From positions 1-53,881 of the forward strand of contig DHHM01000024.1 in NCBI GenBank assembly GCA_002403305.1: DNA of 53,881 nucleotides, in the 5' to 3' direction. The position numbers and the translations under genes are program-made. The stretch comes from Bacteroidales bacterium UBA4772 (GTDB taxonomy: Bacteria > Bacteroidota > Bacteroidia > Bacteroidales > VadinHA17). This document shows, one piece after another, positions 8,861-16,767 of this stretch. Numbering within the stretch: the first letter of the stretch is position 1; every line of letters begins with the position of its first letter. The notes beneath the pieces were generated by a model. That model saw nothing but the letters and a program-made list of their open reading frames with translations, was not told the origin of the DNA and did not search any database.

Positions 8861-10348
8861 TTATAGTCCTGAGGGACTCCCCACCCGTATCATCGCGCAC
8901 CTGAAGCCCAGGTCATCGCGTGATGCCTCCTGGTCGAGATAACGGCGGGTTGAGGGATTGAGCCAGTAGGCCCTGTCTTTCCATGATCCACCCTTGATGA
9001 CCCTGGCCCTGTCATTGATAAGGGTCACATAGTCATTGTCGATCTCGTTCTGAGAGTACATCCTTTCAGTCTGGGGAAGGTCGGCGTTGCCTGACCATTC
9101 GAGGCTGGAGGAGATGCTCGAGATGACGTCACCGTCGAGGTAATTCCTGTAATCCGACTTCTGGTAGTTATACCTGTCGGCCACATCCTCGGGCTTGACA
9201 GTGTCTATCTGAAGCCTTCCGAGCCTGTCCTTCTCCACCACCATGCCGTTGGCATCACGGCGCAGGTCGGTAAAGACGTTACCCCTGAACGGGTTGAACA
9301 TATCCACGTCCTCAGAGGAGAGCGGACGGTAAACATCCTGCACCCACTCATTGACGTTGCCGGCCATGCAATAGAGGCCATAGTCGTTGGGCCAGTACGA
9401 TCTGACATCCACGGTTATGCTACCGGCATCGTTAAGATTGCCGGCCACACCCATCATGTCACCGCGTCCGCGGACGAAGTTGGCCATGAACTCACCCCTG
9501 TTCTTGGGTGCGGCGTTACGCACGTTGTGTCCGTCCCACGGGTAGATGGCTCTCTCGTAAATCCTCTCCTCAAAGGTGTTGCCCCTGAGGCCGTAGGCTG
9601 CAAACTCCCACTCAGCCTCCGTCGGCAGACGGTAACGGGGAAGAAGGATGCCATCCTCCTGACGTACGCGTGGGTGCAGCTCATCAACCCTCTGTCCGGG
9701 TACGCCTTCATACTGCCCGGCGAGATATGATTCGGTGTTGAAGTTGTTGGCACCGGACTGCTCCACATTGGCATCCTGCCACTTGCTGTCGAGTAGTATC
9801 TGCTCATTGACCCTGTCAGTACGCCATACACAGTAGTCGTTGGCCTGAAGCCAGCTGACGCCTACTACCGGATAGGTATTATATGAGGGATGCCTGAAAT
9901 AATACTGAACATAAGGCTCATTGAAAGCCAGCGGGCTTCTCCACACCAGCGTGTCGGGAAGGGCACGGCGGTGCACCTCGGGATAATCGCTGTAAACACG
10001 CCTCAGCCAGTAGAGATACTCGCGGTAGTCGAGGTTGGTAACCTCCGTCTCATCCATATAGAATGATGATACAGTTACCCTGCGGGGGTTGTTGTTCCAG
10101 TCGAACATCACGTCCTGATCCACACGCCCCATGGTGAAGGTACCGCCTTCAATGAGAACGAGGTTGGGGCCGGTGATCTGCTCCGATGCTTCCCCGATAG
10201 GATAGCCGAGATCATTCACGTCACCCGATCTGGGATCACGGTAACTCCAGCCGGTGGTAGGAGATACATTGTCCTGTTTGCCCCCCTTGCAGGAAAAGAG
10301 AAAGAGTGCAACAACCACAAAAACCGGTAAAGCTCTGAGTCTATACAT
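8861..10348 (-). CDS. gldJ: Type IX secretion/gliding lipoprotein GldJ
   Basis: Outer-membrane-associated lipoprotein of 495 aa with a sulfatase-modifying-factor (FGE) fold. The lipobox is LFLFSC, with the acylated Cys at about residue 20. The domain opens with LVLIEGGTFTMG near 65, then FYMDETEVTNLDYREYL, VGVSWLQANDYC, LPTEAEWEFAA, GNVNEWVQD and VIKGGSWKD near 452. The spacing and the N-terminal WNNNPRRV region fit GldJ better than its relative GldK/PorK. GldJ is known to be needed for GldK stability and type IX secretion. FGE-type catalytic cysteines are not expected here, so the role is structural. It ends in a strong terminator. Confidence 0.88.
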   Translation of the reverse strand: MYRLRALPVFVVVALFLFSCKGGKQDNVSPTTGWSYRDPRSGDVNDLGYPIGEASEQITGPNLVLIEGGTFTMGRVDQDVMFDWNNNPRRVTVSSFYMDETEVTNLDYREYLYWLRRVYSDYPEVHRRALPDTLVWRSPLAFNEPYVQYYFRHPSYNTYPVVGVSWLQANDYCVWRTDRVNEQILLDSKWQDANVEQSGANNFNTESYLAGQYEGVPGQRVDELHPRVRQEDGILLPRYRLPTEAEWEFAAYGLRGNTFEERIYERAIYPWDGHNVRNAAPKNRGEFMANFVRGRGDMMGVAGNLNDAGSITVDVRSYWPNDYGLYCMAGNVNEWVQDVYRPLSSEDVDMFNPFRGNVFTDLRRDANGMVVEKDRLGRLQIDTVKPEDVADRYNYQKSDYRNYLDGDVISSISSSLEWSGNADLPQTERMYSQNEIDNDYVTLINDRARVIKGGSWKDRAYWLNPSTRRYLDQEASRDDLGFRCAMIRVGSPSGL

Positions 10349-10424
10349 AGCGCTAAAAGGTTAACTTATTTAATTTTCAACATTAGAATTTTAATCTGTT
10401 GCATTACACGCTGCATCAAAATAA

Positions 10425-11414
10425 CTACAAAAGAGGTAACTTTATTATATGTATTACCCTTCTTTTTTCAACATTATTGAAAGTCAGCGACAACCCTGCC
10501 CGCACTATAGCAGTACCCCCGATTGCAAAACTATTTCCGGCTATCGCATAACTATATGATAATACGACCTTTACCGAACCGACACTCCATCCCACAGCCG
10601 GTTGAACAGCAGCGAATCCTCCGGAATACTCTTTTGCTTCGACACTGAATGAGTGCCAGGCCGACAGGCCGAAAAGAAGGTCACCGTATCCGGCCTCAGC
10701 ACCGGCATGAACGGTAAGGTCACTGCCCTGTACCGACAGTGTGGCATAGGGCCCTACAGTGAGTTTGCCGTTGCCGGGTGTGAAGGAGCTCCCTGCCGTC
10801 ACATTAAGCAGCCGCCTGAGCCTGTTGTGATCCTGCTGGTCATCGCCAAGATAGGGCCGGGTCAGATGCATCACCGACAATCCGCCGTACCACGGCCCGG
10901 CAGCAAATGATACTCCGACGCCGAGGTCAAAGCGGGCGATGTTACCCGGTCCCGTATAGTCAGAGGAGCCGCCTATGACACCCCTGAAGGGATCAATATC
11001 ATCCGGCAATATTATTGATCCGCTCCTTATACCGCGCCATATCATTGAGGCGGTCAGGCCGGCATTGAAAAAGAGATCTCTGCCGGCACGCAGATGATAT
11101 GCATAGGAGCCTCCTGCTCTGAAGTCGTTCATCACCTCTCCCGTCATGTCATCACTCATCCAGATACCGGCACCGCCGTGAAGCAAAGGAATATAGGAGT
11201 CGGCTGAAGCATATACCGAACGCAGTCCGAAGCCCCCGGCCGGAAGAAAGGAAAAGGCAGAGAGGTTCATGACAGTGTTGCCGGCAGCACCGGTCCAGGC
11301 CGGATTGTACATAAAATGCATGCCTGATACCGATCCGTACCACGTATCCTGACCATTCACAGCCGCCGGGCAGAGAAGGATAATCGCTAAAAGAGTTCTG
11401 TATCTGAGCCTCAT
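10425..11414 (-). CDS. PorP/SprF family type IX membrane protein
   Basis: Predicted outer-membrane beta-barrel of 329 aa with a signal peptide (cleavage after about AAVNGQ). The N-terminal region with FMYNPAWTGAAG is the PorP/SprF family hallmark. These proteins link the periplasmic and surface parts of type IX machinery or accompany particular cargo. It sits between gldJ and porU, divergent from porU. The ATG at 11414 lies about 70 bases from the TATCTTTG box at 11493-11486. Many paralogues exist per genome, so I do not assign porP itself. Confidence 0.82.
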   Translation of the reverse strand: MRLRYRTLLAIILLCPAAVNGQDTWYGSVSGMHFMYNPAWTGAAGNTVMNLSAFSFLPAGGFGLRSVYASADSYIPLLHGGAGIWMSDDMTGEVMNDFRAGGSYAYHLRAGRDLFFNAGLTASMIWRGIRSGSIILPDDIDPFRGVIGGSSDYTGPGNIARFDLGVGVSFAAGPWYGGLSVMHLTRPYLGDDQQDHNRLRRLLNVTAGSSFTPGNGKLTVGPYATLSVQGSDLTVHAGAEAGYGDLLFGLSAWHSFSVEAKEYSGGFAAVQPAVGWSVGSVKVVLSYSYAIAGNSFAIGGTAIVRAGLSLTFNNVEKRRVIHIIKLPLL

Positions 11415-11484
11415 GATCCTGCTACGGAAATATCAACGGGCCGGGGTCATCAATATTTTGTCGCCGCGTTGCATCATTCCGGGA

Positions 11485-11513
11485 GCAAAGATAACCTACT
11501 TCACTATCTTTGC
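11485..11513. promoter_or_regulatory. Inverted pair of -7 boxes between porP-like gene and porU
   Basis: GCAAAGATA (11485-11493) and TATCTTTGC (11505-11513) are perfect 9-bp inverted repeats separated by 11 bases. Read outward, each arm is a consensus -7 box (TATCTTTG), one for each divergent type IX gene. The plus-strand box ends only 5 bases before the porU ATG, which predicts an almost leaderless porU message. The palindrome could also be an operator. No convincing -33 box was found for either direction. Confidence 0.5.
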
Positions 11514-11517
11514 AGTG

Positions 11518-14500
11518 ATGAGATTAAAAAGCCTTCTTCTGCTGACAGCAATTCTGCTGCTTACAGTTCGACATGCAGCGGCTGACGGCTATGCCCCTGC
11601 CTCAGTGCTGGGCAGTGGCACCTGGATAAAAATCGGGGTCACCGAAGCGGGTGTTTACAGGCTCGACTACTCGCACATACGGGCAATGGGCATCACCGAT
11701 CCGGGCAGTGCGGTCCTCTGCGGCAACAACAATGGCCAGCTCTCATTTTACAACGACGGCAGTGCGCCTGACGATCTGAGAAAGATAGCTGTCCATGTAG
11801 AGACAGGCAGTGACGGCATCTTCAACGAGGGCGACTACCTGCTCTTTTATGCCGAAGGCACCCACCGCCGGGTCTATGACGAGACGGAAGAGACCTACAG
11901 GTTCGTGCGGCACTTCTATTCTGACACGGCATGGTATTTCATGACCTCACAACCGGGCGGCATGCTACAGGCTGTCACCGAAACGACCCCGACAGAAACC
12001 GCAAACAGGTCATCACAGGCTACGGATGTAGCCTTCCGCCATGAGACAGAAGCTGTGAACCTTATCAGGTCAGGAAGGGAGTGGTACCAGCAGGTCGTAC
12101 CGGGAACACAGAATAATGTCGGACCGGGGTTCACAGACCTTCTGCCGGGCGAAAGGATCAGGTACCGGGTAAGGGTGCTGGGACGGTCAGACAGCGGCAG
12201 CTCCTTCTCCCTGAAACAGGGAGCCGAAGAACTAAACAGGATTGACGTCCCCGCTATCAATATGACCGACCTGAACGGCATCTTTGCATCCGTCGCCACT
12301 GTCACCGACTCCTGCCTGCCCGACTCGCCGGCGCCCTCGTTCAGCCTGACATGGTCCTCTGCCGGTAACCCGGCAGCAACGGGATATATCGATTATGTCG
12401 ACTTCCAGGCCAGGGCCGGGCTGCAGTACCGGGCCAGGCAACTCTTCATAAGCGACACCAGGTCGGTAGCAAAAGGCGGGGTCACCCGCTTCACGGTCGG
12501 AGGATCCTCCTCCCTGAAAGTATGGGACGTAACCGATCCTTTTGCCCCCAGGATCATGCAGACCTCACAGGCATCAGGCAGCACACTCTTTACCGCTGCC
12601 ACCGACACGCTGAGAAAATTCGTGGCCTTTGAAACCGGAAGTCTGAAGCAGCCGGTCACTGAGGCAATTGAGGTGCCGAACCAGGACCTTCACGCACTTG
12701 CCCCTGCCGATATGATCATCGTTACCCATCCGTTATTTGAGTCTCACGCCAGAAAACTGGCAGATCTGCATCTGTCTGATGACGGGACGACATCAATAGT
12801 TGTCACTCCCGGGCAGATTTACAACGAGTTTTCCGGGGGCATCCCCGATGCTGCCGCTATAAGGAATTTCGTGAAGATGATCCGTGACAGGGGTGCCGGA
12901 ACCCCTTCTCCCCTGCGGTACCTGCTGCTCTTCGGCGACGGGTCATACGACAACAAGACGGCTCTCCCCGGCAACACCGCCTTCATACCTACATGGCAGT
13001 CGGTCAACTCCCACACCGGAGTGCTCTCCTTTACCTCTGACGATTTCTACGGGCTTCTTGACGACGGTGAGGGTGAGGCTGAGGGTCTCCTTGATATCGG
13101 CATAGGGAGGCTGCCTGCCGCTGATACTGCCGCGGCTGGCGTAATGGTGAGAAAGATCGCCTCTTACATGAGCAGCACCACGATGGGCTCCTGGCGCAAC
13201 GTACTTTGCCTTGTAGCCGATGATGAAGACTCCAATCTCCATATGAATGATGCCGAAGGACTGGCATCCACGGCTGCCGCGGCGGCACCTTCACTCATGA
13301 CCGAGAAGATTTATCTTGACTCCTACCGCCAGGTGACAACGGTGACGGGAAGCTCCTACCCTGATGCGGTCAGGGCTGTTGATGACCGCATGGCGGCAGG
13401 CTGCCTGATCATGAACTATGTGGGTCACGGGAATGAGACAGGACTGGCACATGAGAGGGTCATCAGGACTGACAACATCAACTCATGGGAGAACTACGGC
13501 ATGCTTCCGCTCTTCATCACTGCCACATGCGAATTCTCAAGGTTTGACGATGTGGATATCAGCCAGGGCACGGGACTCGTCTCGGCAAAGACCTCGGCAG
13601 GGGAGATGGTGCTGCTCAATCCCCACGGGGGAGGGATAGCACTCATGAGCACCACAAGGGTGGTCTATTCGGCCCCCAACTATATCCTTAACCGCAACAT
13701 CTACGACTATGCCTTTGAAACAGCGCCGGACGGCCGTTCCATGAGGCTGGGCGACATCATCAGGCTGGCAAAGGTCAACGCCGGAACAGGGATGAACAAA
13801 CGCAACTTCCTGCTACTCGGCGACCCGGCACTGCGACTTGCCTGGCCGGTACAGGGCAGGGCGGTCACCGACAGTATCAACGGTCTCTCCGTTGAATTCG
13901 CCACGGATACCCTCAAGGCGCTGTCGTCAGTTACAGTCAGCGGCCACCTGGAAGATAATGAGGGCAACCTGCTGAACAGCTTCAACGGCACGGTATGGCC
14001 AACCGTTCTAGACAAGAGCAGCCATGTTACCACTCTCGCAAATGACGGCGGCACCCCGATGACCTACCCCGTTGCCGGCAATATCCTTTTCAGTGGAACA
14101 GCTACGGTCGCTGAGGGCAGATTCAGCTTCTCATTCATGGTGCCTCTCGACATAAATTACTCGTACGGAAAGGGAAGCATCATCTACTATGCCTGTGACG
14201 AAACCAGTGACCTCAACGGCAGCTTCAGCGAGATCACCGTGGGTGGTTTTTCAGATATTAACAGCAATGATACCGAAGGTCCCGTCATAAGGCTCTTCAT
14301 GAATGACACTCTCTTCAACGACGGTGGCATCACTGACACCTCTCCCACCCTCCTGGCACTGCTCTCCGATGAGTCGGGGATCAACGCCACCGGCACCGGC
14401 ATAGGGCATGACATCATTGCCTGGCTGGATGATGATATGGCGAATGCGGTGGTGCTCAACAGCCTGTACCGCTCAGACGTCGGAACACACAATACCGGCA

Positions 14501-14928
14501 GTCTCTCCTACCCCATGCTCATTGCTGACAGGGGTAAGCACACCCTGTCGCTGCGGGCGTGGGACAACCTGAATAACCCGTCGGTAGCTACCCTGGACTT
14601 CGTGGTTGTGACTGACGGCCTCTTCAGACTCACCGACCTGTTTGCCTTCCCCAACCCTGCTGCGGCAGACGTCAATTTCACCGCCGGACACAACAGGCCC
14701 GGGACAGAAATGGATGTGACGATCACAATATTCAACAGCAATGGCAGCAGCGTACGTGTCCTGAAAGAAAAGATATTTACTGCCGGTTATGCATTGCCTG
14801 ACATACCGTGGGACGGCTGTGACGCGAAGGGCAGCAGGCTTGCCCGAGGGTTATACCTGTGGAGGGTAGAGGCAGTTACTTCCAAAGGTGAAAAAAGCAG
14901 GGCCACAGGACGCATCATCATTTTGTAA
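11518..14928 (+). CDS. porU: Type IX secretion system sortase PorU
   Basis: Cell-surface gingipain-like (C25) protease of 1136 aa that removes the C-terminal signal of type IX cargo and attaches cargo to the surface. A signal peptide (about 1-22, ending HAAA) is followed by the N-terminal propeptide-like domains and the protease core. Catalytic His is H637 (NYVGHGNE) and Cys is C671 (ATCEFSRFD), 34 residues apart. The end (FPNPAAADVNF ... GLYLWRVEA) is its own C-terminal-signal-like domain, which PorU is known to keep. I use ATG 11518 because the longer frame from 11413 crosses the promoter palindrome and has no signal peptide at its start. porV follows 65 bases downstream. Confidence 0.92.
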   Translation: MRLKSLLLLTAILLLTVRHAAADGYAPASVLGSGTWIKIGVTEAGVYRLDYSHIRAMGITDPGSAVLCGNNNGQLSFYNDGSAPDDLRKIAVHVETGSDGIFNEGDYLLFYAEGTHRRVYDETEETYRFVRHFYSDTAWYFMTSQPGGMLQAVTETTPTETANRSSQATDVAFRHETEAVNLIRSGREWYQQVVPGTQNNVGPGFTDLLPGERIRYRVRVLGRSDSGSSFSLKQGAEELNRIDVPAINMTDLNGIFASVATVTDSCLPDSPAPSFSLTWSSAGNPAATGYIDYVDFQARAGLQYRARQLFISDTRSVAKGGVTRFTVGGSSSLKVWDVTDPFAPRIMQTSQASGSTLFTAATDTLRKFVAFETGSLKQPVTEAIEVPNQDLHALAPADMIIVTHPLFESHARKLADLHLSDDGTTSIVVTPGQIYNEFSGGIPDAAAIRNFVKMIRDRGAGTPSPLRYLLLFGDGSYDNKTALPGNTAFIPTWQSVNSHTGVLSFTSDDFYGLLDDGEGEAEGLLDIGIGRLPAADTAAAGVMVRKIASYMSSTTMGSWRNVLCLVADDEDSNLHMNDAEGLASTAAAAAPSLMTEKIYLDSYRQVTTVTGSSYPDAVRAVDDRMAAGCLIMNYVGHGNETGLAHERVIRTDNINSWENYGMLPLFITATCEFSRFDDVDISQGTGLVSAKTSAGEMVLLNPHGGGIALMSTTRVVYSAPNYILNRNIYDYAFETAPDGRSMRLGDIIRLAKVNAGTGMNKRNFLLLGDPALRLAWPVQGRAVTDSINGLSVEFATDTLKALSSVTVSGHLEDNEGNLLNSFNGTVWPTVLDKSSHVTTLANDGGTPMTYPVAGNILFSGTATVAEGRFSFSFMVPLDINYSYGKGSIIYYACDETSDLNGSFSEITVGGFSDINSNDTEGPVIRLFMNDTLFNDGGITDTSPTLLALLSDESGINATGTGIGHDIIAWLDDDMANAVVLNSLYRSDVGTHNTGSLSYPMLIADRGKHTLSLRAWDNLNNPSVATLDFVVVTDGLFRLTDLFAFPNPAAADVNFTAGHNRPGTEMDVTITIFNSNGSSVRVLKEKIFTAGYALPDIPWDGCDAKGSRLARGLYLWRVEAVTSKGEKSRATGRIIIL

Positions 14929-14960
14929 TACAACACAATAACTCACCGTTTTTTTTGTTT

Positions 14961-14968
14961 TATATTTG
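14961..14968 (+). promoter_or_regulatory. -7 box TATATTTG before porV
   Basis: Perfect TAnnTTTG match 25 bases before the porV ATG. No TTG is found 19-21 bases upstream, so porV may use this weakly or be read from porU. Confidence 0.4.
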
Positions 14969-14993
14969 CACGAAATCTTGAAACCCACATATA

Positions 14994-16160
14994 ATGAAAA
15001 GCAAGACGCTGACAATAAGCATTCTACTTATTCTGTTTGCATTTAATATACCCGTGACAGCACAGGAGGATGACCCCTATAACGTCATCCAGACCGCTGT
15101 CCCCTTTCTTTCCATTGCGCCCGATTCACGTGCCGGAGCACTCGGCGATGCCGGAGTGGCTACCTCTCCGGATATCTTCAGCATGCACTGGAACCCTGCC
15201 AAATATGCCTTTATTGATGGCAACGGAGGATTTGGAATGTCATACTCACCCTGGCTCAGGGCACTGGTGCCTGACATAAACCTGGCTTACCTGACCGGCT
15301 ATTACAGGTTCGACAGCAGGCAGGTGCTTGCCGGAAGCCTGATGTATTCATCCCTGGGGGAGATACAGTTCACCGATAACTACGGTGAGTACCAGAACAC
15401 TTTCAATCCGAATGAATTTTCCGTTGACCTCGCCTATTCGCGGCTTTTCTCACAGCACTGGTCAGGTGGTGTGGCACTCAGGTTCATCTATTCAAACATA
15501 ACTGGCGGTATGCTGGTCGGCGGTACCGAGACAAAGGCAGGCACCGCCTTTGCTGCCGATGCATCGGCATACTACACCGATGATCTTAAACTCGGATCCA
15601 AAACCGGCAGGATATCGGCAGGCCTTAACCTATCCAACATCGGATCCAAGATGAGTTACACCTCCGATGTAGATCCCGACTTTATACCTATTAACATGAG
15701 GCTCGGGACAACCTTTTCCGTTGATCTTGACAAATACAATATTATATCCGTCTCTTTCGATCTTAACAAACTGCTTGTGCCTACTCCTCCCACATATGAT
15801 CCCGAGAGCGGTGAGATCATTGCAGGAAAAGACCCCAATGTCTCAGTCCCGGTAGCTATATTTCAGTCGTTCTACGACGCCCCCGGGGGGTTCAGCGAGG
15901 AGATGAAGGAGTTTGCCCAGTCAGTGGGCGTAGAGTACTGGTACAACCAGCAGTTTGCTCTTCGGGCAGGCTATTTCAACGAGTCGCAGATGAAGGGCAA
16001 CAAAAAATACTTTACTGTCGGCGCCGGCTTCAGGCTGAGTGTCTTCTCACTCGACTTTTCTTACCTGATGCCCTTCACTCAGAACAATCCTCTTGCCCGC
16101 ACCCTCAGGTTCTCTCTCGGTTTTGAGTTTGACTCGCTGCGCAACCTAAGCCAGAAGTAA
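14994..16160 (+). CDS. porV: Type IX secretion outer-membrane protein PorV
   Basis: FadL-like outer-membrane beta-barrel of 388 aa. PorV collects folded cargo at the translocon and passes it to PorU. Signal peptide about 1-23 (cleaved after VTAQ). The mature start NVIQTAVPFLSIAPDSRAG followed by GALGDAGVATSPD is the PorV signature, and the chain ends in a barrel-like LRFSLGFEFD region. It follows porU, as in other Bacteroidota. ispF begins 4 bases after its stop, so the two are probably co-transcribed. Confidence 0.92.
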   Translation: MKSKTLTISILLILFAFNIPVTAQEDDPYNVIQTAVPFLSIAPDSRAGALGDAGVATSPDIFSMHWNPAKYAFIDGNGGFGMSYSPWLRALVPDINLAYLTGYYRFDSRQVLAGSLMYSSLGEIQFTDNYGEYQNTFNPNEFSVDLAYSRLFSQHWSGGVALRFIYSNITGGMLVGGTETKAGTAFAADASAYYTDDLKLGSKTGRISAGLNLSNIGSKMSYTSDVDPDFIPINMRLGTTFSVDLDKYNIISVSFDLNKLLVPTPPTYDPESGEIIAGKDPNVSVPVAIFQSFYDAPGGFSEEMKEFAQSVGVEYWYNQQFALRAGYFNESQMKGNKKYFTVGAGFRLSVFSLDFSYLMPFTQNNPLARTLRFSLGFEFDSLRNLSQK

Positions 16161-16164
16161 CCTG

Positions 16165-16665
16165 ATGACACTGCATCAGCGGATAGGACAGGGCATCGAC
16201 TTCCACCGTCTTGAGGAGGGCCGTGAGCTATGGCTCGGCGGCGTCCGCATCAGCTCCCCAAAAGGGTGCGTGGCCCATTCTGACGGCGACGCCCTTATCC
16301 ATGCCGTATGTGACGCACTGCTCGGCGCTGCCGGCCTGAATGACATCGGCACCCATTTCCCTGACACCTCCGAAGAGTTCAGGGGCATCGACAGCAAGAT
16401 ACTGCTCAAGCGTACGGTGCAGATGGTCACCGGCAAGGGTTACAGGATTGCAAACATCGACTGCACGGTATGCCTGGAGACACCAAAGCTGGCTCCATAT
16501 ATCACCGCCATGCGCACCACGATGGCCTCCGTAGCCGGCATCTCACCCGATGCTGTCACCGTCAAGGCAACCACCACCGAGAAGATGGGCTTCACCGGCC
16601 GCGGTGAGGGAATAGTGGCAATGGCTGTCTGCCTGCTCGCCGACCTGATCCCTGATAACATATAA
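16165..16665 (+). CDS. ispF: 2-C-methyl-D-erythritol 2,4-cyclodiphosphate synthase
   Basis: Cytoplasmic MEP-pathway enzyme of 166 aa that makes the cyclic diphosphate intermediate of isoprenoid synthesis. Metal ligands D12 and H14 lie in GQGIDFHRL and H46 in GDALIHAVCD. DIGTHFPDT and the C-terminal KATTTEKMGFTGRGEG are also conserved. The common GYDVHR is GIDFHR here, with the ligands kept. It starts 4 bases after porV, an odd pairing of housekeeping and secretion genes. Repeats follow its stop codon. Confidence 0.95.
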   Translation: MTLHQRIGQGIDFHRLEEGRELWLGGVRISSPKGCVAHSDGDALIHAVCDALLGAAGLNDIGTHFPDTSEEFRGIDSKILLKRTVQMVTGKGYRIANIDCTVCLETPKLAPYITAMRTTMASVAGISPDAVTVKATTTEKMGFTGRGEGIVAMAVCLLADLIPDNI

Positions 16666-16669
16666 TTCT

Positions 16670-16767
16670 GTAAAGTCGAAAGTCCGTAAAGTCGAAAGGT
16701 CCGACGGCCTAAGTGCCTGATATTCTGCTCGTAATTCTTAATTCTTAATTCTTAATTCTTAATTCTT
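16670..16767. repeat. Short tandem repeats between ispF and hutU
   Basis: Two kinds are present. GTAAAGTCGAAAG plus TCC or GTCC occurs twice in tandem (16670-16685, 16686-16702). The heptamer AATTCTT occurs five times without a break (16733-16767). The heptamer run covers the hutU stop codon and its last two codons. The word GTCGAAAGTCC also appears inverted near 48400. I see no terminator hairpin here even though two genes converge. Confidence 0.85.
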
